From contig NZ_CAKTVU010000009.1 in NCBI RefSeq assembly GCF_934630535.1, positions 25,905-89,904 on the forward strand: DNA of 64,000 nucleotides, given 5' to 3'. Position numbers and translations under genes: made by a program. The notes beneath the pieces were generated by a model. That model was not told the DNA's origin. It ran no database searches and saw only the letters and a list, made by a program, of their open reading frames with translations. This DNA comes from an uncultured Senegalimassilia sp. GTDB lineage: Bacteria > Actinomycetota > Coriobacteriia > Coriobacteriales > Eggerthellaceae. Each line of letters starts with the position of its first letter. Position 1 is the first letter of the stretch. Shown here in pieces: positions 8,915 through 17,198 of this stretch.

Positions 8915-9197
8915 GTCGCCTCCTTCAATTGGGGGGGCTTCAGCATAGCAAACGCACAGCTATGCCCAAGATTGCCGAAATGACTTCATCGACGAACGGT
9001 TTCTCCTGGTAATTGGCACGCCCCATAGCGAAAAGGACATCTTGGGCCGCAAAGCGGAAACTCGCGCCGCGCCGCAATACCCCCGAAGCAACACCAGACC
9101 GGACCCGATATCGATTATGCAACTCAAGCAAGCACATCGTGGTGACCCTGCCGACGCACCACCGTAACGCTATCGACGCCCGCACCGCTTCGTTGCC

Positions 9198-9233
9198 AAA
9201 AAGGGCCAGCAACTCGAAACAAGTTGCTGGCCC
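9198..9233 (-). terminator. Rho-independent terminator of the alcohol dehydrogenase gene
   Basis: On the minus strand a perfect 12-bp stem (GGGCCAGCAACT) with a 7-nt loop is followed by TTTTT. It lies about 110 bp past the stop of the gene at 9342. Nothing else is seen in 8915-9341. Confidence 0.82.
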
Positions 9234-9341
9234 TTACCGTCGCTCAGACCGCTGGCCCTTTGGCGGCGTACTCACGCTCTCCTGCGTTTACGACCCTTCG
9301 CGCGCAGTCTTATCCATGAGGCCGCACCCGGAAACGCAACC

Positions 9342-10505
9342 TTACGCCATGACCTTGCGGAACAAGTCGACCACCTGGGCGTGGTCGGCTTCGCGGGGAT
9401 TGCCCGGGAAGCAGGCATCGGCCATAGCGTCGGTTGCCAGCTGCTCGAGGTCTTCCGCCACCAAACCGTTGCAGGTATGCGGGATCTCCACGTCGGCGGA
9501 CAGCTGGCGCACGGCGGCGATCGCCGCATCGGCAGCCTCTTCGGCGCTCATGCCGGCAACGTCGACGCCCATGGCGCGCGCCACGTCGACCAAACGCTCG
9601 GCGCACACCGGCTTGTTGAACTCCATGGCCACCGGCAACAGCATTGCGCACGCCACGCCGTGCGGCGTGTCGTAGTGCGCCGACAGCGTATGCGCCATGG
9701 CATGATCGATGCCCAGGCCGACGTTGGAGAAGCCCATGCCGGCGACGTACTGGCCAAGCGCCATGCCCTCGCGGCCGGCGCCCGGCTTGCCCGACTTCGC
9801 CTCGGCGTATGCCGCGCGCAGGTTCTTCGAGATCAGCTCGATGGCCTTCAGATGGAACATGTCGGACAGCTCCCACGCGCCCTTCGTGGTGTAGCCCTCG
9901 ATGGCGTGCGTGAGCGCGTCCATGCCCGTGGCCGCGGTCAGGCCCGCCGGCATGCTGGCCATCATGTCGGGGTCGACCACCGCCACGTCGGGGATATCGT
10001 TGACGTCGACGCACACGAACTTGCGCACCTTTTCGGGGTCGGTGATCACATAGTTGATGGTAACCTCGGCCGCCGTGCCCGCCGTGGTGGGGACGGCGAT
10101 GGTGAACGTGGCGTGGTTCTTCGTGGGCGCGACGCCTTCAAGCGAGACCACGTCGGCGAACTCGGGGTTCTCCGCGATGATGCCGATGCCCTTGGCGGTA
10201 TCCATAGCCGAACCGCCGCCCACGGCGACGACCATGTCGGCGCCGGAAGCCTTGAACGCAGCCACGCCGTCCTGCACGTTTTTGATGGTGGGGTTGGGCT
10301 TGATCTGGTCGTAGAGCCCCCACGGGATGCCTGCCTCGTCGAGCTTGGCCGTCACCTTGCCCGTGACGCCAAATCTCACCAGGTCAGGGTCGGAGCACAC
10401 GAACGCCTTCGCGAAGCCGCGACGCGTGATCTCGCCGGGAATCTCCCCGATCGCACCGGCGCCGTGATACGAGATGTTGTTGAGCACGAAACGATTGACC
10501 GCCAT
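9342..10505 (-). CDS. fucO: Iron-containing alcohol dehydrogenase, lactaldehyde reductase/1,2-propanediol oxidoreductase type
   Basis: 387-aa group III alcohol dehydrogenase. It is clearly FucO-like along its length: the NAD-binding GGGSAMDT, the conserved PTTAGTAAEVTINYVITD, and the metal site TGMDALTHAIEG plus DHAMAHTL and DTPHGVA, giving the Asp and three His ligands. FucO enzymes reduce L-lactaldehyde to 1,2-propanediol with NADH; related members oxidise other short diols or alcohols, so substrate is an inference. ATG at 10505 follows AAAGGGGG. No fucose genes are nearby. A truncated second copy of its 3' end lies 1.4 kb downstream, showing a past duplication. Confidence 0.92.
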   Translation of the reverse strand: MAVNRFVLNNISYHGAGAIGEIPGEITRRGFAKAFVCSDPDLVRFGVTGKVTAKLDEAGIPWGLYDQIKPNPTIKNVQDGVAAFKASGADMVVAVGGGSAMDTAKGIGIIAENPEFADVVSLEGVAPTKNHATFTIAVPTTAGTAAEVTINYVITDPEKVRKFVCVDVNDIPDVAVVDPDMMASMPAGLTAATGMDALTHAIEGYTTKGAWELSDMFHLKAIELISKNLRAAYAEAKSGKPGAGREGMALGQYVAGMGFSNVGLGIDHAMAHTLSAHYDTPHGVACAMLLPVAMEFNKPVCAERLVDVARAMGVDVAGMSAEEAADAAIAAVRQLSADVEIPHTCNGLVAEDLEQLATDAMADACFPGNPREADHAQVVDLFRKVMA

Positions 10506-10840
10506 GGCGGCACCCCCTTTACCTGAGCGGGCTAGCGGTTTTCCCTTGACGAAGCCCGCACCGTTACAGCTGCTGTCAGTGTAACGCTAAAGCCCGCCGT
10601 TTACCGGAGAAATCGCAACGCTCACGGTAACGATTAGGTGGCAAAGCGAACGGGAACGAGTCGCGGGAGTGCCTGCCAGAAACTCTCATCAAGTAAAATC
10701 ACTTATGAGGCTGCGGCACGCCCCGACCTTCGAATCGGGACACGGCCGCAGCCTTGTTTCGCCCCCTGTTCACCCTGCGTTAGCGGAAGTCGCGCAGGCA
10801 TCTGGTGTCCTTCGCGAGGACGCAACAGGCTCACGCTTGG

Positions 10841-11157
10841 CCACGACCCCGCTACTTCTGGGCGGTTTTGCAGGCTGCGAAAACATGAGTGCGTTCATGG
10901 GATTTTCTTGACCAGGGGTTTTCTTGCGGCCTATTTGGCGAATGCGAAAATGACGCGCGAAAATCACCCAGAAGTGCGGTTTCAAAGCGAAAACGAGGGC
11001 CAAAACCTGCGAAACCGCCCAGAAGTCAACCAGAGGCGGCAACCATGCCCAGGGTATAAGCGCGCACGAATGAGCCGCGGACGGGGCTGCGGGCCAGATT
11101 GGGCTGGGTAAATGCTCGCACGATCCGCGCGTGAACACACCTCCGTCCCCTGTTCAC
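10841..11157. repeat. ~300-bp dispersed repeat, copy 1 (left flank of the first flavin reductase operon)
   Basis: Starts with ACTTCTGGGCGGTTTTGCAG (from 10851), has an internal CACCCAGAAGTGCG, and has a closing CTGCGAAACCGCCCAGAAGT near 11009-11028. It then continues to a 47-bp stretch (11111-11157) that matches copy 2 at 14371-14417 with a single difference. No gene is seen in 10506-11255. The stretch 10708-10753 forms a two-level hairpin (AGGCTGCGGC arms, CCCGA/TCGGG inner stem). Confidence 0.8.
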
Positions 11158-11177
11158 CGAAGTCAACCAGAGGCAGC

Positions 11178-11207
11178 AAAAACCCCTGCTGGGATTCCCA
11201 GCAGGGG
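11178..11207 (-). terminator. Rho-independent terminator of the first cytochrome/flavin reductase operon
   Basis: On the minus strand the 11-bp stem CCCCTGCTGGG with a 3-nt loop is followed by TTTTT. It lies 50 bp past the cytochrome stop codon. Confidence 0.88.
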
Positions 11208-11255
11208 CTCGCAAGCGGGGTGGGCTCACAGCACGCTCGGCGGCGCGCTCCTTCC

Positions 11256-12023
11256 CTACTCGACTGCCGTGGGCTCTAGGGCCTCGGCTTCCTTGTAGCT
11301 GATCCAGCCATCGGGGATGGTGGCGTCGCTGTGGCACTTGCTGCAGTACACGGTGGATGCGCGGTGCGCCTTGTGGCACTCGTTGCAGGCGACCTCGCCG
11401 TGCTCCTGCACGTGCGGGTTGCGCTTCATGTAGCTGGTCTTCTCCACCAGGTCATCGCGAGTCATGGTGGAGCCGTCGTCGTTGACGTGGCAACCCGAGT
11501 TCAGGCAGAACGCCTCGCTGGCGATGCCGCGCGCGGCGGTCAGGTCGGACAGCGACTTCTCCTCGGGCACGAAGCGCTCATCGACGGTCTGCACGACGCT
11601 GTAGCTGCCGGTCAACCAGCCCAAACCCTCGGTGACCTGCTCCGACATCTGCGGCACGTGGCAACCGACGCACGTGATGCCCTCCTGGGCGTGCACCGGC
11701 GCCAGCATGCTGGACGCGTCGGCGACCTGGTTGCCCCACTTGTCCGTGGCGGCCTCGCCCGGCGTGGATTCGTACGTGGTCAGGTAGCCGTCCATGGGCG
11801 TGTGGCAGATCGCGCTGCAGAAGCTGGGCTGCTCATGCCACACCATGAAACCCGCTCCGGCCGCTACCAGCACCACGGCCACGGTGGCCACAACCGCCGT
11901 CACCTTGCGGCAGCTACGCTTGCGCGACGGGGTCGCGCCCGCTGCACCAGCCGCGCCCGCGGCGTCGCCAGCAACCTTCTCATCTGCGGAAACGGTTTCC
12001 GTAACCTTGTTCTCGTCGGTCAT
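11256..12023 (-). CDS. Membrane-anchored multihaem cytochrome c, partner of flavin reductase
   Basis: 255-aa NapC/NrfH-like cytochrome. After a disordered Ala-rich N-terminus there is one membrane anchor (about residues 40-62), then five candidate haem sites: CSAICH, CVGCH, CLNSGCH, CNECH and CSKCH. Two have widened spacing between the cysteines, a pattern common in this family. It should carry electrons from membrane quinol to the Tat-exported flavoprotein encoded 9 bp upstream in the same operon. The same arrangement is known for cardiac glycoside reductase (Cgr1/Cgr2) in Eggerthella lenta. A closely similar cytochrome is encoded at 16514. Confidence 0.9.
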   Translation of the reverse strand: MTDENKVTETVSADEKVAGDAAGAAGAAGATPSRKRSCRKVTAVVATVAVVLVAAGAGFMVWHEQPSFCSAICHTPMDGYLTTYESTPGEAATDKWGNQVADASSMLAPVHAQEGITCVGCHVPQMSEQVTEGLGWLTGSYSVVQTVDERFVPEEKSLSDLTAARGIASEAFCLNSGCHVNDDGSTMTRDDLVEKTSYMKRNPHVQEHGEVACNECHKAHRASTVYCSKCHSDATIPDGWISYKEAEALEPTAVE

Positions 12024-12032
12024 GGCAGCCTC

Positions 12033-13817
12033 CTACTTGCCCGCCGCGGCGTTCTCGCCGGCGATCTTTCCGAACACCATGCACATGCCGGCGGACAGGC
12101 CCTTGAGCGAGATGGGGTACTGCACGTTGAAGCGGCCGCCCTGCGGGGCGCCGGCCACGTACAGGCCGGAGATTACCTCGCGCTCGGTGTTGTACACGTG
12201 GCAGTCGCTGTCGGACTCCAGGCCGCCCAGGTTCGCCAGCGTGAGCGCCACGCCGCACTCGGCGGCGTAAAACGGCCCGTTCTCCAGGGCGAACAGACGC
12301 TGGCTGCTCTTGCCGAAGTCGTCGTCGGAGCCGGCCTTCGCCAGCTGGTTGTAGCGCTCGATGGACCCCTTCGCCACCTGGGCGTCCATGCCGTCGATCT
12401 TCGCCAGCAGCTCGTCGATGGTGTCGGCCTTCAGGCAGCGGCCCTCGGCCACGGCGGCCTCGATGTCGGCCGGGCAGCGCACGTTGATCTTCAGGCCAGC
12501 CGGCGTCCAGTCCGGCAGCGCCTCGTCCTTGTAGATGCAGGCGATGCCGTGGGCGGCCGGGAAGTACTTGAGTTGCTCAGGCCAAGAGCTGTCGAAGAAC
12601 TGATAGGCTTTGCGCTGCGGCTGGAGCTCGACCTGGTTCTCAAGCTGCTGACCAGGCACGTCCTCGTTCATGAAGCGCTTGCCGTGCAGGTTCAGCCACA
12701 AAAAGCCGTTATTGCCGATGACGCCGCGGCCGTCGGAGCCGGCGCCGCCGCCCATGTGGTGGATCATCGGCGCGTGCCACTGCTCCACCGCCGCGCCGGC
12801 CCACACGCCCATCTTGTGGCCATCGCCGACGTTGGTGTAGTTGCCCTGCGCGTCCAGGTCCAGCGACAGGATCTGGTTGCCGTTCTCGACGCACGCGGGG
12901 GCGAAGTACTTCATCATGTCCTCGTTGGCTAGGTAGTCGCCCGTGGCCAGAATGACGCTTTTCGCATTGATCTTCAGGTACTTGCCCGCGCCGGTGTCCT
13001 GCGCGTAGATGCCCGCGATGCTGCCGTCATCGGCCGTGATGAGCTTCACGCCCTTCGTGTTGTAGCGAACCTCGGCGCCGGCCTCCCGTGCGCGCTTGAG
13101 GTTGTCGGCCATGGCCGTGGCCAGGCTGGAGAAGCCCACCGACGTGGGGTAGCACGGCATGTCCTCTTTCGTGTAGTCGTACGTCTCCAGCATGGGATAA
13201 AAGTACGGGTACAGGTAGTGGGCGCGGTTGGCCTCGGGGACCTCCTCATAGGTCTCGGACGCGATGTACATGTCCGGGCACCCCTTGACGAACCAGTCGA
13301 ACGCCTTGCCCGACTCGTCGCAATAACGGCTGATTATGCCGAAGTTGGAGTGGTGACTCCCCTCCTCCATGTGCATGTTGACCACCATGTGCTTGTCCAG
13401 GAAGCCGTCGCCGCGCTCCCACTTGGCCATGGTCTCGCCGCCTAGGATGGCCATGTCGCTGGCCACGCTGTTGAGCTGGGCGGATGCCTCGATGGCGATG
13501 ACCTTCGCGCCGGCTTCGGCAGCCGCGCGCGTTGCGGGGACGCCCGCGCAGCCAAGGCCCACGACCACGACGTCGGCGTCAAGCGTCTCGGCCACGTCGC
13601 TGTCGGAGATAGACGGCGCCTCGCCGAGCCACGGCATGGCGCCCGTGCCGTCGAAGCCCATCGTCTGGCCATTGCCCGAGCCCGCCGCGCCAGCGGCACC
13701 GCCCGCAACGCCGACCACCTTCGGAGCGCAGCCCGTCAGGCCCGCGCCGGCAAGCGCCGCGCTGATGGCGGCAGCGCCGGTCAGGAAGCTGCGGCGGCTG
13801 ATTCCGGATTTGTCCAT
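12033..13817 (-). CDS. Tat-exported FAD-dependent reductase (fumarate reductase/Cgr2-type flavoprotein)
   Basis: 594-aa flavoprotein of the fumarate-reductase/flavocytochrome c family. It has a Tat signal (SRRSFLTGAAA) ending in a lipobox-like LTGCA, so it is probably a Tat lipoprotein. The FAD site is VVVVGLGCAGVPATRA, and the C-terminal FAD motif includes LAGLYVAGAPQGG-like sequence (GLYVAGAPQGG, then YPISLKGLSAGMCM). No haem motifs: electrons come from the cytochrome gene that follows. ATG at 13817 follows GAGGAAGGA. Such enzymes reduce diverse C=C or heteroatom acceptors; the acceptor cannot be read from sequence. A TetR-family gene lies 650 bp upstream on the same strand. Confidence 0.9.
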   Translation of the reverse strand: MDKSGISRRSFLTGAAAISAALAGAGLTGCAPKVVGVAGGAAGAAGSGNGQTMGFDGTGAMPWLGEAPSISDSDVAETLDADVVVVGLGCAGVPATRAAAEAGAKVIAIEASAQLNSVASDMAILGGETMAKWERGDGFLDKHMVVNMHMEEGSHHSNFGIISRYCDESGKAFDWFVKGCPDMYIASETYEEVPEANRAHYLYPYFYPMLETYDYTKEDMPCYPTSVGFSSLATAMADNLKRAREAGAEVRYNTKGVKLITADDGSIAGIYAQDTGAGKYLKINAKSVILATGDYLANEDMMKYFAPACVENGNQILSLDLDAQGNYTNVGDGHKMGVWAGAAVEQWHAPMIHHMGGGAGSDGRGVIGNNGFLWLNLHGKRFMNEDVPGQQLENQVELQPQRKAYQFFDSSWPEQLKYFPAAHGIACIYKDEALPDWTPAGLKINVRCPADIEAAVAEGRCLKADTIDELLAKIDGMDAQVAKGSIERYNQLAKAGSDDDFGKSSQRLFALENGPFYAAECGVALTLANLGGLESDSDCHVYNTEREVISGLYVAGAPQGGRFNVQYPISLKGLSAGMCMVFGKIAGENAAAGK

Positions 13818-14130
13818 GTTGTTCCTTCCTCTCGCTTGCGCCCACCTGCTGTTTTGCTGCGGCGACGACGCGATTCGGCGCGTCGGTTCGCAGCCCCCTT
13901 CGGAGCAGACGGGCAACGTGCGCCCCGACGAAAGCGCGAAGTTTCGCGGGACGCTTCGAGCAAACGCCCTATGCGCGCTCGACCCTACGAGGGGGATTAT
14001 GGGAAGCGTAGATTGAGGGAGGAATGGACCTAAACGGTGTTTTGTAAAGCGGGCACTTTACTTTTCTGATGTTTCGTCAACTTGTCTGTTACGTAGCTTC
14101 GTGCTGAGGGCTTGTTCACGTCCCCGTCTG

Positions 14131-14417
14131 CCACGACCCCGTTACTTCTGGGCGGTTTTGCAGGCTGCAAAATCATAAGCGTATGATTGGGATTTTGCTG
14201 ACCAGGGGTTTTCTTGCGACATATTTGGCGAACGCGAAAAATGACGCGGAAAACCACCCAGAAGTGCGTTTTCAGAGGGAAAACGAGGGCCAAAACCTGC
14301 GAAACGGTCCAGAAGTCGACCGGCGGCGGCAATCAGCCCCGGATATAGCACGCGCAAAGAGGGCTGTGGAAATGCTCGCACGATCCGCGCGTGAACGCAC
14401 CTCCGTCCCCTGTTCAC
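14131..14417. repeat. ~300-bp dispersed repeat, copy 2 (right flank of the first flavin reductase operon)
   Basis: Same orientation and order of parts as the copy at 10841-11157: CCACGACCCCG, ACTTCTGGGCGGTTTTGCAG, GACCAGGGGTTTTCTTGCG, ACCCAGAAGTGCG, GAGGGCCAAAACCTGCGAAA, and the shared 47-bp end. The 13818-14466 spacer holds no gene. Confidence 0.8.
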
Positions 14418-14466
14418 GAGGGGCGTCGGCTACGCAGGCGACAACGGAACGCCCACGGAGGGCCGG

Positions 14467-14997
14467 CTACTCGAAAAACCTTGCAACCCCGACGGGGATG
14501 CACTGGCGGATGAGGCTTACCAGCTCGGCGTCCTCGAAGTCCATGCCCTGGTCGAACCAATGGCGCGTGCAGCCTGCGCAGCCTTTCGAGAAGAAGTCCA
14601 GGCAGAACCCCGTTTCCCCCTGATCGAGCACGCCGAACACGCGCACGCGCGCGCCGTACGCGTCGCGCAGCGCGTGGTGCATCACGCGATACAGGCTGTT
14701 CACGTCCTGGGAGGTGAAGGCGTTGCGCAAAAACGTCTTGCGCTCATGGCACAGCTGGAGGAACTCGATGTAGCACTCGTCGAAGGGCGCAAGCGTCCCC
14801 ATGCGCTCGAAAGGGGCGGCGAACATGTCGCGGAAACAGTACTCCATCAGGTGATACTTGTCGGAGAAGTGGTGATAGAAGGTCTGCTTGCTCACGCCGG
14901 CCGCGGCGGCGATCTCGGCGACGCGCACCTGGTCGAGCGGCTTGCATTCCATCAGGCCCGTGAGCGCATCCGCCAACAGCCGCTTCGAATCCGCCAT
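14467..14997 (-). CDS. TetR/AcrR-family transcriptional regulator
   Basis: 176-aa regulator. The N-terminal TetR helix-turn-helix reads VRVAEIAAAAGVSKQTFYHH and FSDKYHLMEYCF, and is followed by a helical effector domain with a Cys-rich patch (KGCAGCTRHW). ATG at 14997 is chosen because AAGGAGG lies 5 nt upstream; the longer frame lacks such a site. It may control the flavin reductase operon that follows on the same strand, or itself; no operator was identified. It is divergent from trmO with a 143-bp spacer. Confidence 0.88.
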   Translation of the reverse strand: MADSKRLLADALTGLMECKPLDQVRVAEIAAAAGVSKQTFYHHFSDKYHLMEYCFRDMFAAPFERMGTLAPFDECYIEFLQLCHERKTFLRNAFTSQDVNSLYRVMHHALRDAYGARVRVFGVLDQGETGFCLDFFSKGCAGCTRHWFDQGMDFEDAELVSLIRQCIPVGVARFFE

Positions 14998-15140
14998 GAA
15001 TGCCTCCTTCGCCGAGCGGCACCGGACGCCGCATTTGATACTTTCATAGTAGTAAATACCGGCGGATTCCAACGCAAATGCCGCAGAACCTTCGGCGAGC
15101 GGCGCGGCCGGGCGCAGCGCGCCGCGATACAATAGCGCGC

Positions 15141-16193
15141 ATGAAACCTATTGCTCGCATACATACCGATTTGCCGCAGAAGTTCGGCATCCCCCGCAAC
15201 AGCTTCCTTGCCCCGCATCTGCAAGGGTGCATCGTGTTCGAGCCGGAATACGCGCTGAATAGCGCCGTTGCCGGAATAGACAGCTTCTCGCACCTGTGGC
15301 TGCTCTGGCGCTTCGAGAACGGCGAACCCGGCGGAGGCGTCGCCGACGTCGCCGGCGATAGCGCGCGAGCGGGCGCGACCGCGGGCGGAAGCAAGGCTGG
15401 TATCCCTAGCACGATAAGCGGAGAAGCACCCGATAGCAGTAGCGAGGGTGCCGCACTTCCGCATCCAACGGCAGGCAAGCAAGAAGCCGAAGATAGCATC
15501 GCAACACAAACGGCAGCCAAGAATACTGACAGTGAAGTCCCCGTTGGCGAAATCAGCGCCGAGGACGATGGCGCCGGGAGCGCCGCCGAATCCGCTTCCG
15601 CCCCGGCAAGGGAGAATACGCCCGTCGCCGACGTGGCCGACGCGCGAGCGGGCGCGGGGGCGGGCGGGAGCAAGACCGCACCTGCGACCAGCGCCCCCGC
15701 CGCCTCTCCCAAACCTGCGCGTTGGTCGCCTACTGTGCGGCCGCCGCGGCTGGGCGGCGCCGAGCGCGTGGGCGTGTTCGCCACGCGCAGCCCGTTCCGC
15801 CCGAACCCCATCGGGCTGACGTGCGTGAAGCTCGATCGCCTGGAGCTCACCGACGCCGGCCCCGTCATCCACGTGCTGGGTGCGGACCTGCGCGACGGCA
15901 CGCCCATCTACGACATCAAGCCCTACATCCCCTTCGCCGACTGCCATCCCGACGCGTGCGGCGGATGGATCGAAGACGCGCCCTGGCACGAGCTTGACGT
16001 GGACTTTCCCGAGCAGCTGCAGGCCGAAGTGCCCGCCGGCAAGCTGCCCGGCCTGGCGGAGGTGCTGCGCCAGGACCCGCGCCGCGCCGGCAGCAAGCAC
16101 GAGCCGACCCGTGTCTATCACCTGGCCTACGCGGGTCTGGACGTCGCCTTCACCGTGGACGGCGACGTCCTGCACGTGGTGTGCGTGAGCTAG
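15141..16193 (+). CDS. trmO: tRNA N6-threonylcarbamoyladenosine methyltransferase TrmO (TsaA) with a long insertion
   Basis: TrmO methylates t6A37 in tRNA with S-adenosylmethionine. The N-terminal part (PIARIHTDLPQKFGIPRN, then FEPEYALNSA and FSHLWLLWRF) and the C-terminal part (RVGVFATRSPFRPNPIGLT, then LGADLRDGTPIYDIKPYIPF) are classical. Between them (about residues 62-195) is an insertion of roughly 130 residues rich in Ala, Ser, Gly, Asp and Glu, typical of disorder, where most family members have a short loop. Total 350 aa against a usual 160-240. The reading frame stays open, so it is not an obvious pseudogene. ATG at 15141. Confidence 0.9.
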   Translation: MKPIARIHTDLPQKFGIPRNSFLAPHLQGCIVFEPEYALNSAVAGIDSFSHLWLLWRFENGEPGGGVADVAGDSARAGATAGGSKAGIPSTISGEAPDSSSEGAALPHPTAGKQEAEDSIATQTAAKNTDSEVPVGEISAEDDGAGSAAESASAPARENTPVADVADARAGAGAGGSKTAPATSAPAASPKPARWSPTVRPPRLGGAERVGVFATRSPFRPNPIGLTCVKLDRLELTDAGPVIHVLGADLRDGTPIYDIKPYIPFADCHPDACGGWIEDAPWHELDVDFPEQLQAEVPAGKLPGLAEVLRQDPRRAGSKHEPTRVYHLAYAGLDVAFTVDGDVLHVVCVS

Positions 16194-16418
16194 CGGGGGC
16201 GCCCTACGTCCGCTGCCGCCAGCGCCCCGCCGTAGCAAGCAGCCTTTACGCGATACCACCAGCGTCCGTGGCCTCATCGCAGATCGCAACCCCATCGCCA
16301 CCTGCGGTTTTCTTGCGAATCGCAACCGCTAGCGCAAGCCCGCGCCGCGTCCGCCCCGCCGCCGCGCCCGCGCCGCCAGCGCAGGCCCGCACCCTCGCCG
16401 GCGCTCCCGGCAACGCAA

Positions 16419-16447
16419 AGCGGGCCGCGTCCAAGACGCGACCCGCT
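16419..16447 (-). terminator. Hairpin terminator between trmO and the second cytochrome operon
   Basis: AGCGGG/CCCGCT and CGCGTC/GACGCG nested stems with a CAA loop. On the minus strand it is followed by TTTGCGTTG, so it most likely ends the cytochrome operon. Nothing else is seen in 16194-16513. Confidence 0.55.
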
Positions 16448-16513
16448 TCCCGCTCGGCAAGCTTCGGCTGGCGCATGACCCTCGAAGCCGCTACCTGCTC
16501 GCTAACCACTCGC

Positions 16514-17185
16514 TTACTGCTCGACCAGCTGGCCGTTGTTCACCTTGTAAGTGGTGCCGTCGATGACGACGTTCCAGCCGCTCGGCACGCTGGAGTATGT
16601 GGCGTCCAGGTGGCACTGCGTGCAGTAAAACTCGCTGGTCTCGTGGGCCTTGTGGCAGTTTCCGCAGGCCACAACGCCGTGCTGGCTCCAATCATGCGGG
16701 TTGAACTCGCGATCGGCCGTGGCGGCGGTCAAGTCGTCGACGGTGTTGATGCCGTCGTGGCAGCCGCTCTTCAGGCAGAACTCGGCCGTCGGCAGCTCGC
16801 CGGAGCGGCTTTCGAGCATCTGCGTGTCGGAATCGAAGTTGTAGCTGCCGGAAATCCAGCTCATGCCTTCGGTCACCTGCTCGTCGATTTTGGCCTCGTG
16901 GCAGCTCAGGCAGTTCATGTCCGCATCAGCGCCATGGTAGGCGGCCAACATGGCGGTGCTTCCGCCATCGACCGGGCCGGCCTCGAAATCGGCAACGTAC
17001 TTGCTCATGGGCGTATGGCACACGGTCCCGCAGAAGCTGGGGCTGTTATGCCAGGCGAACATGCCGCATCCGGCCACGATAACCACCGCGACCACCACGG
17101 CGGCGACGATGCGTCCGCGCGTCATGCCCTTCTTCGACGCAGGCTTGGCAGCTTGCTCGGCCGCCTTCTCAGTGTTCTCGCTCAT
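16514..17185 (-). CDS. Membrane-anchored multihaem cytochrome c, second copy
   Basis: 223-aa paralogue of the cytochrome at 11256. It has one membrane anchor (about residues 25-46) and five candidate haem sites: CGTVCH, CLSCH, CLKSGCH, CGNCH and CTQCH. The spacing is the same as in the paralogue, with the first and third sites widened. ATG at 17185 (MSENTEK) is chosen because a GGTGGAG site lies just upstream and it sits 13 bp after the flavoprotein stop; the longer frame would overlap that gene. Role: quinol to flavoprotein electron transfer in the cell envelope. Confidence 0.88.
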   Translation of the reverse strand: MSENTEKAAEQAAKPASKKGMTRGRIVAAVVVAVVIVAGCGMFAWHNSPSFCGTVCHTPMSKYVADFEAGPVDGGSTAMLAAYHGADADMNCLSCHEAKIDEQVTEGMSWISGSYNFDSDTQMLESRSGELPTAEFCLKSGCHDGINTVDDLTAATADREFNPHDWSQHGVVACGNCHKAHETSEFYCTQCHLDATYSSVPSGWNVVIDGTTYKVNNGQLVEQ

Positions 17186-17198
17186 CTTCTCCACCTTC

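Noticed and set aside
10703..10757. tRNA-like double hairpin with TTCGAA loop
   Set aside because: The inner loop has eight rather than seven bases and there is no acceptor, D or anticodon arm; most likely a terminator-like or repeat hairpin.
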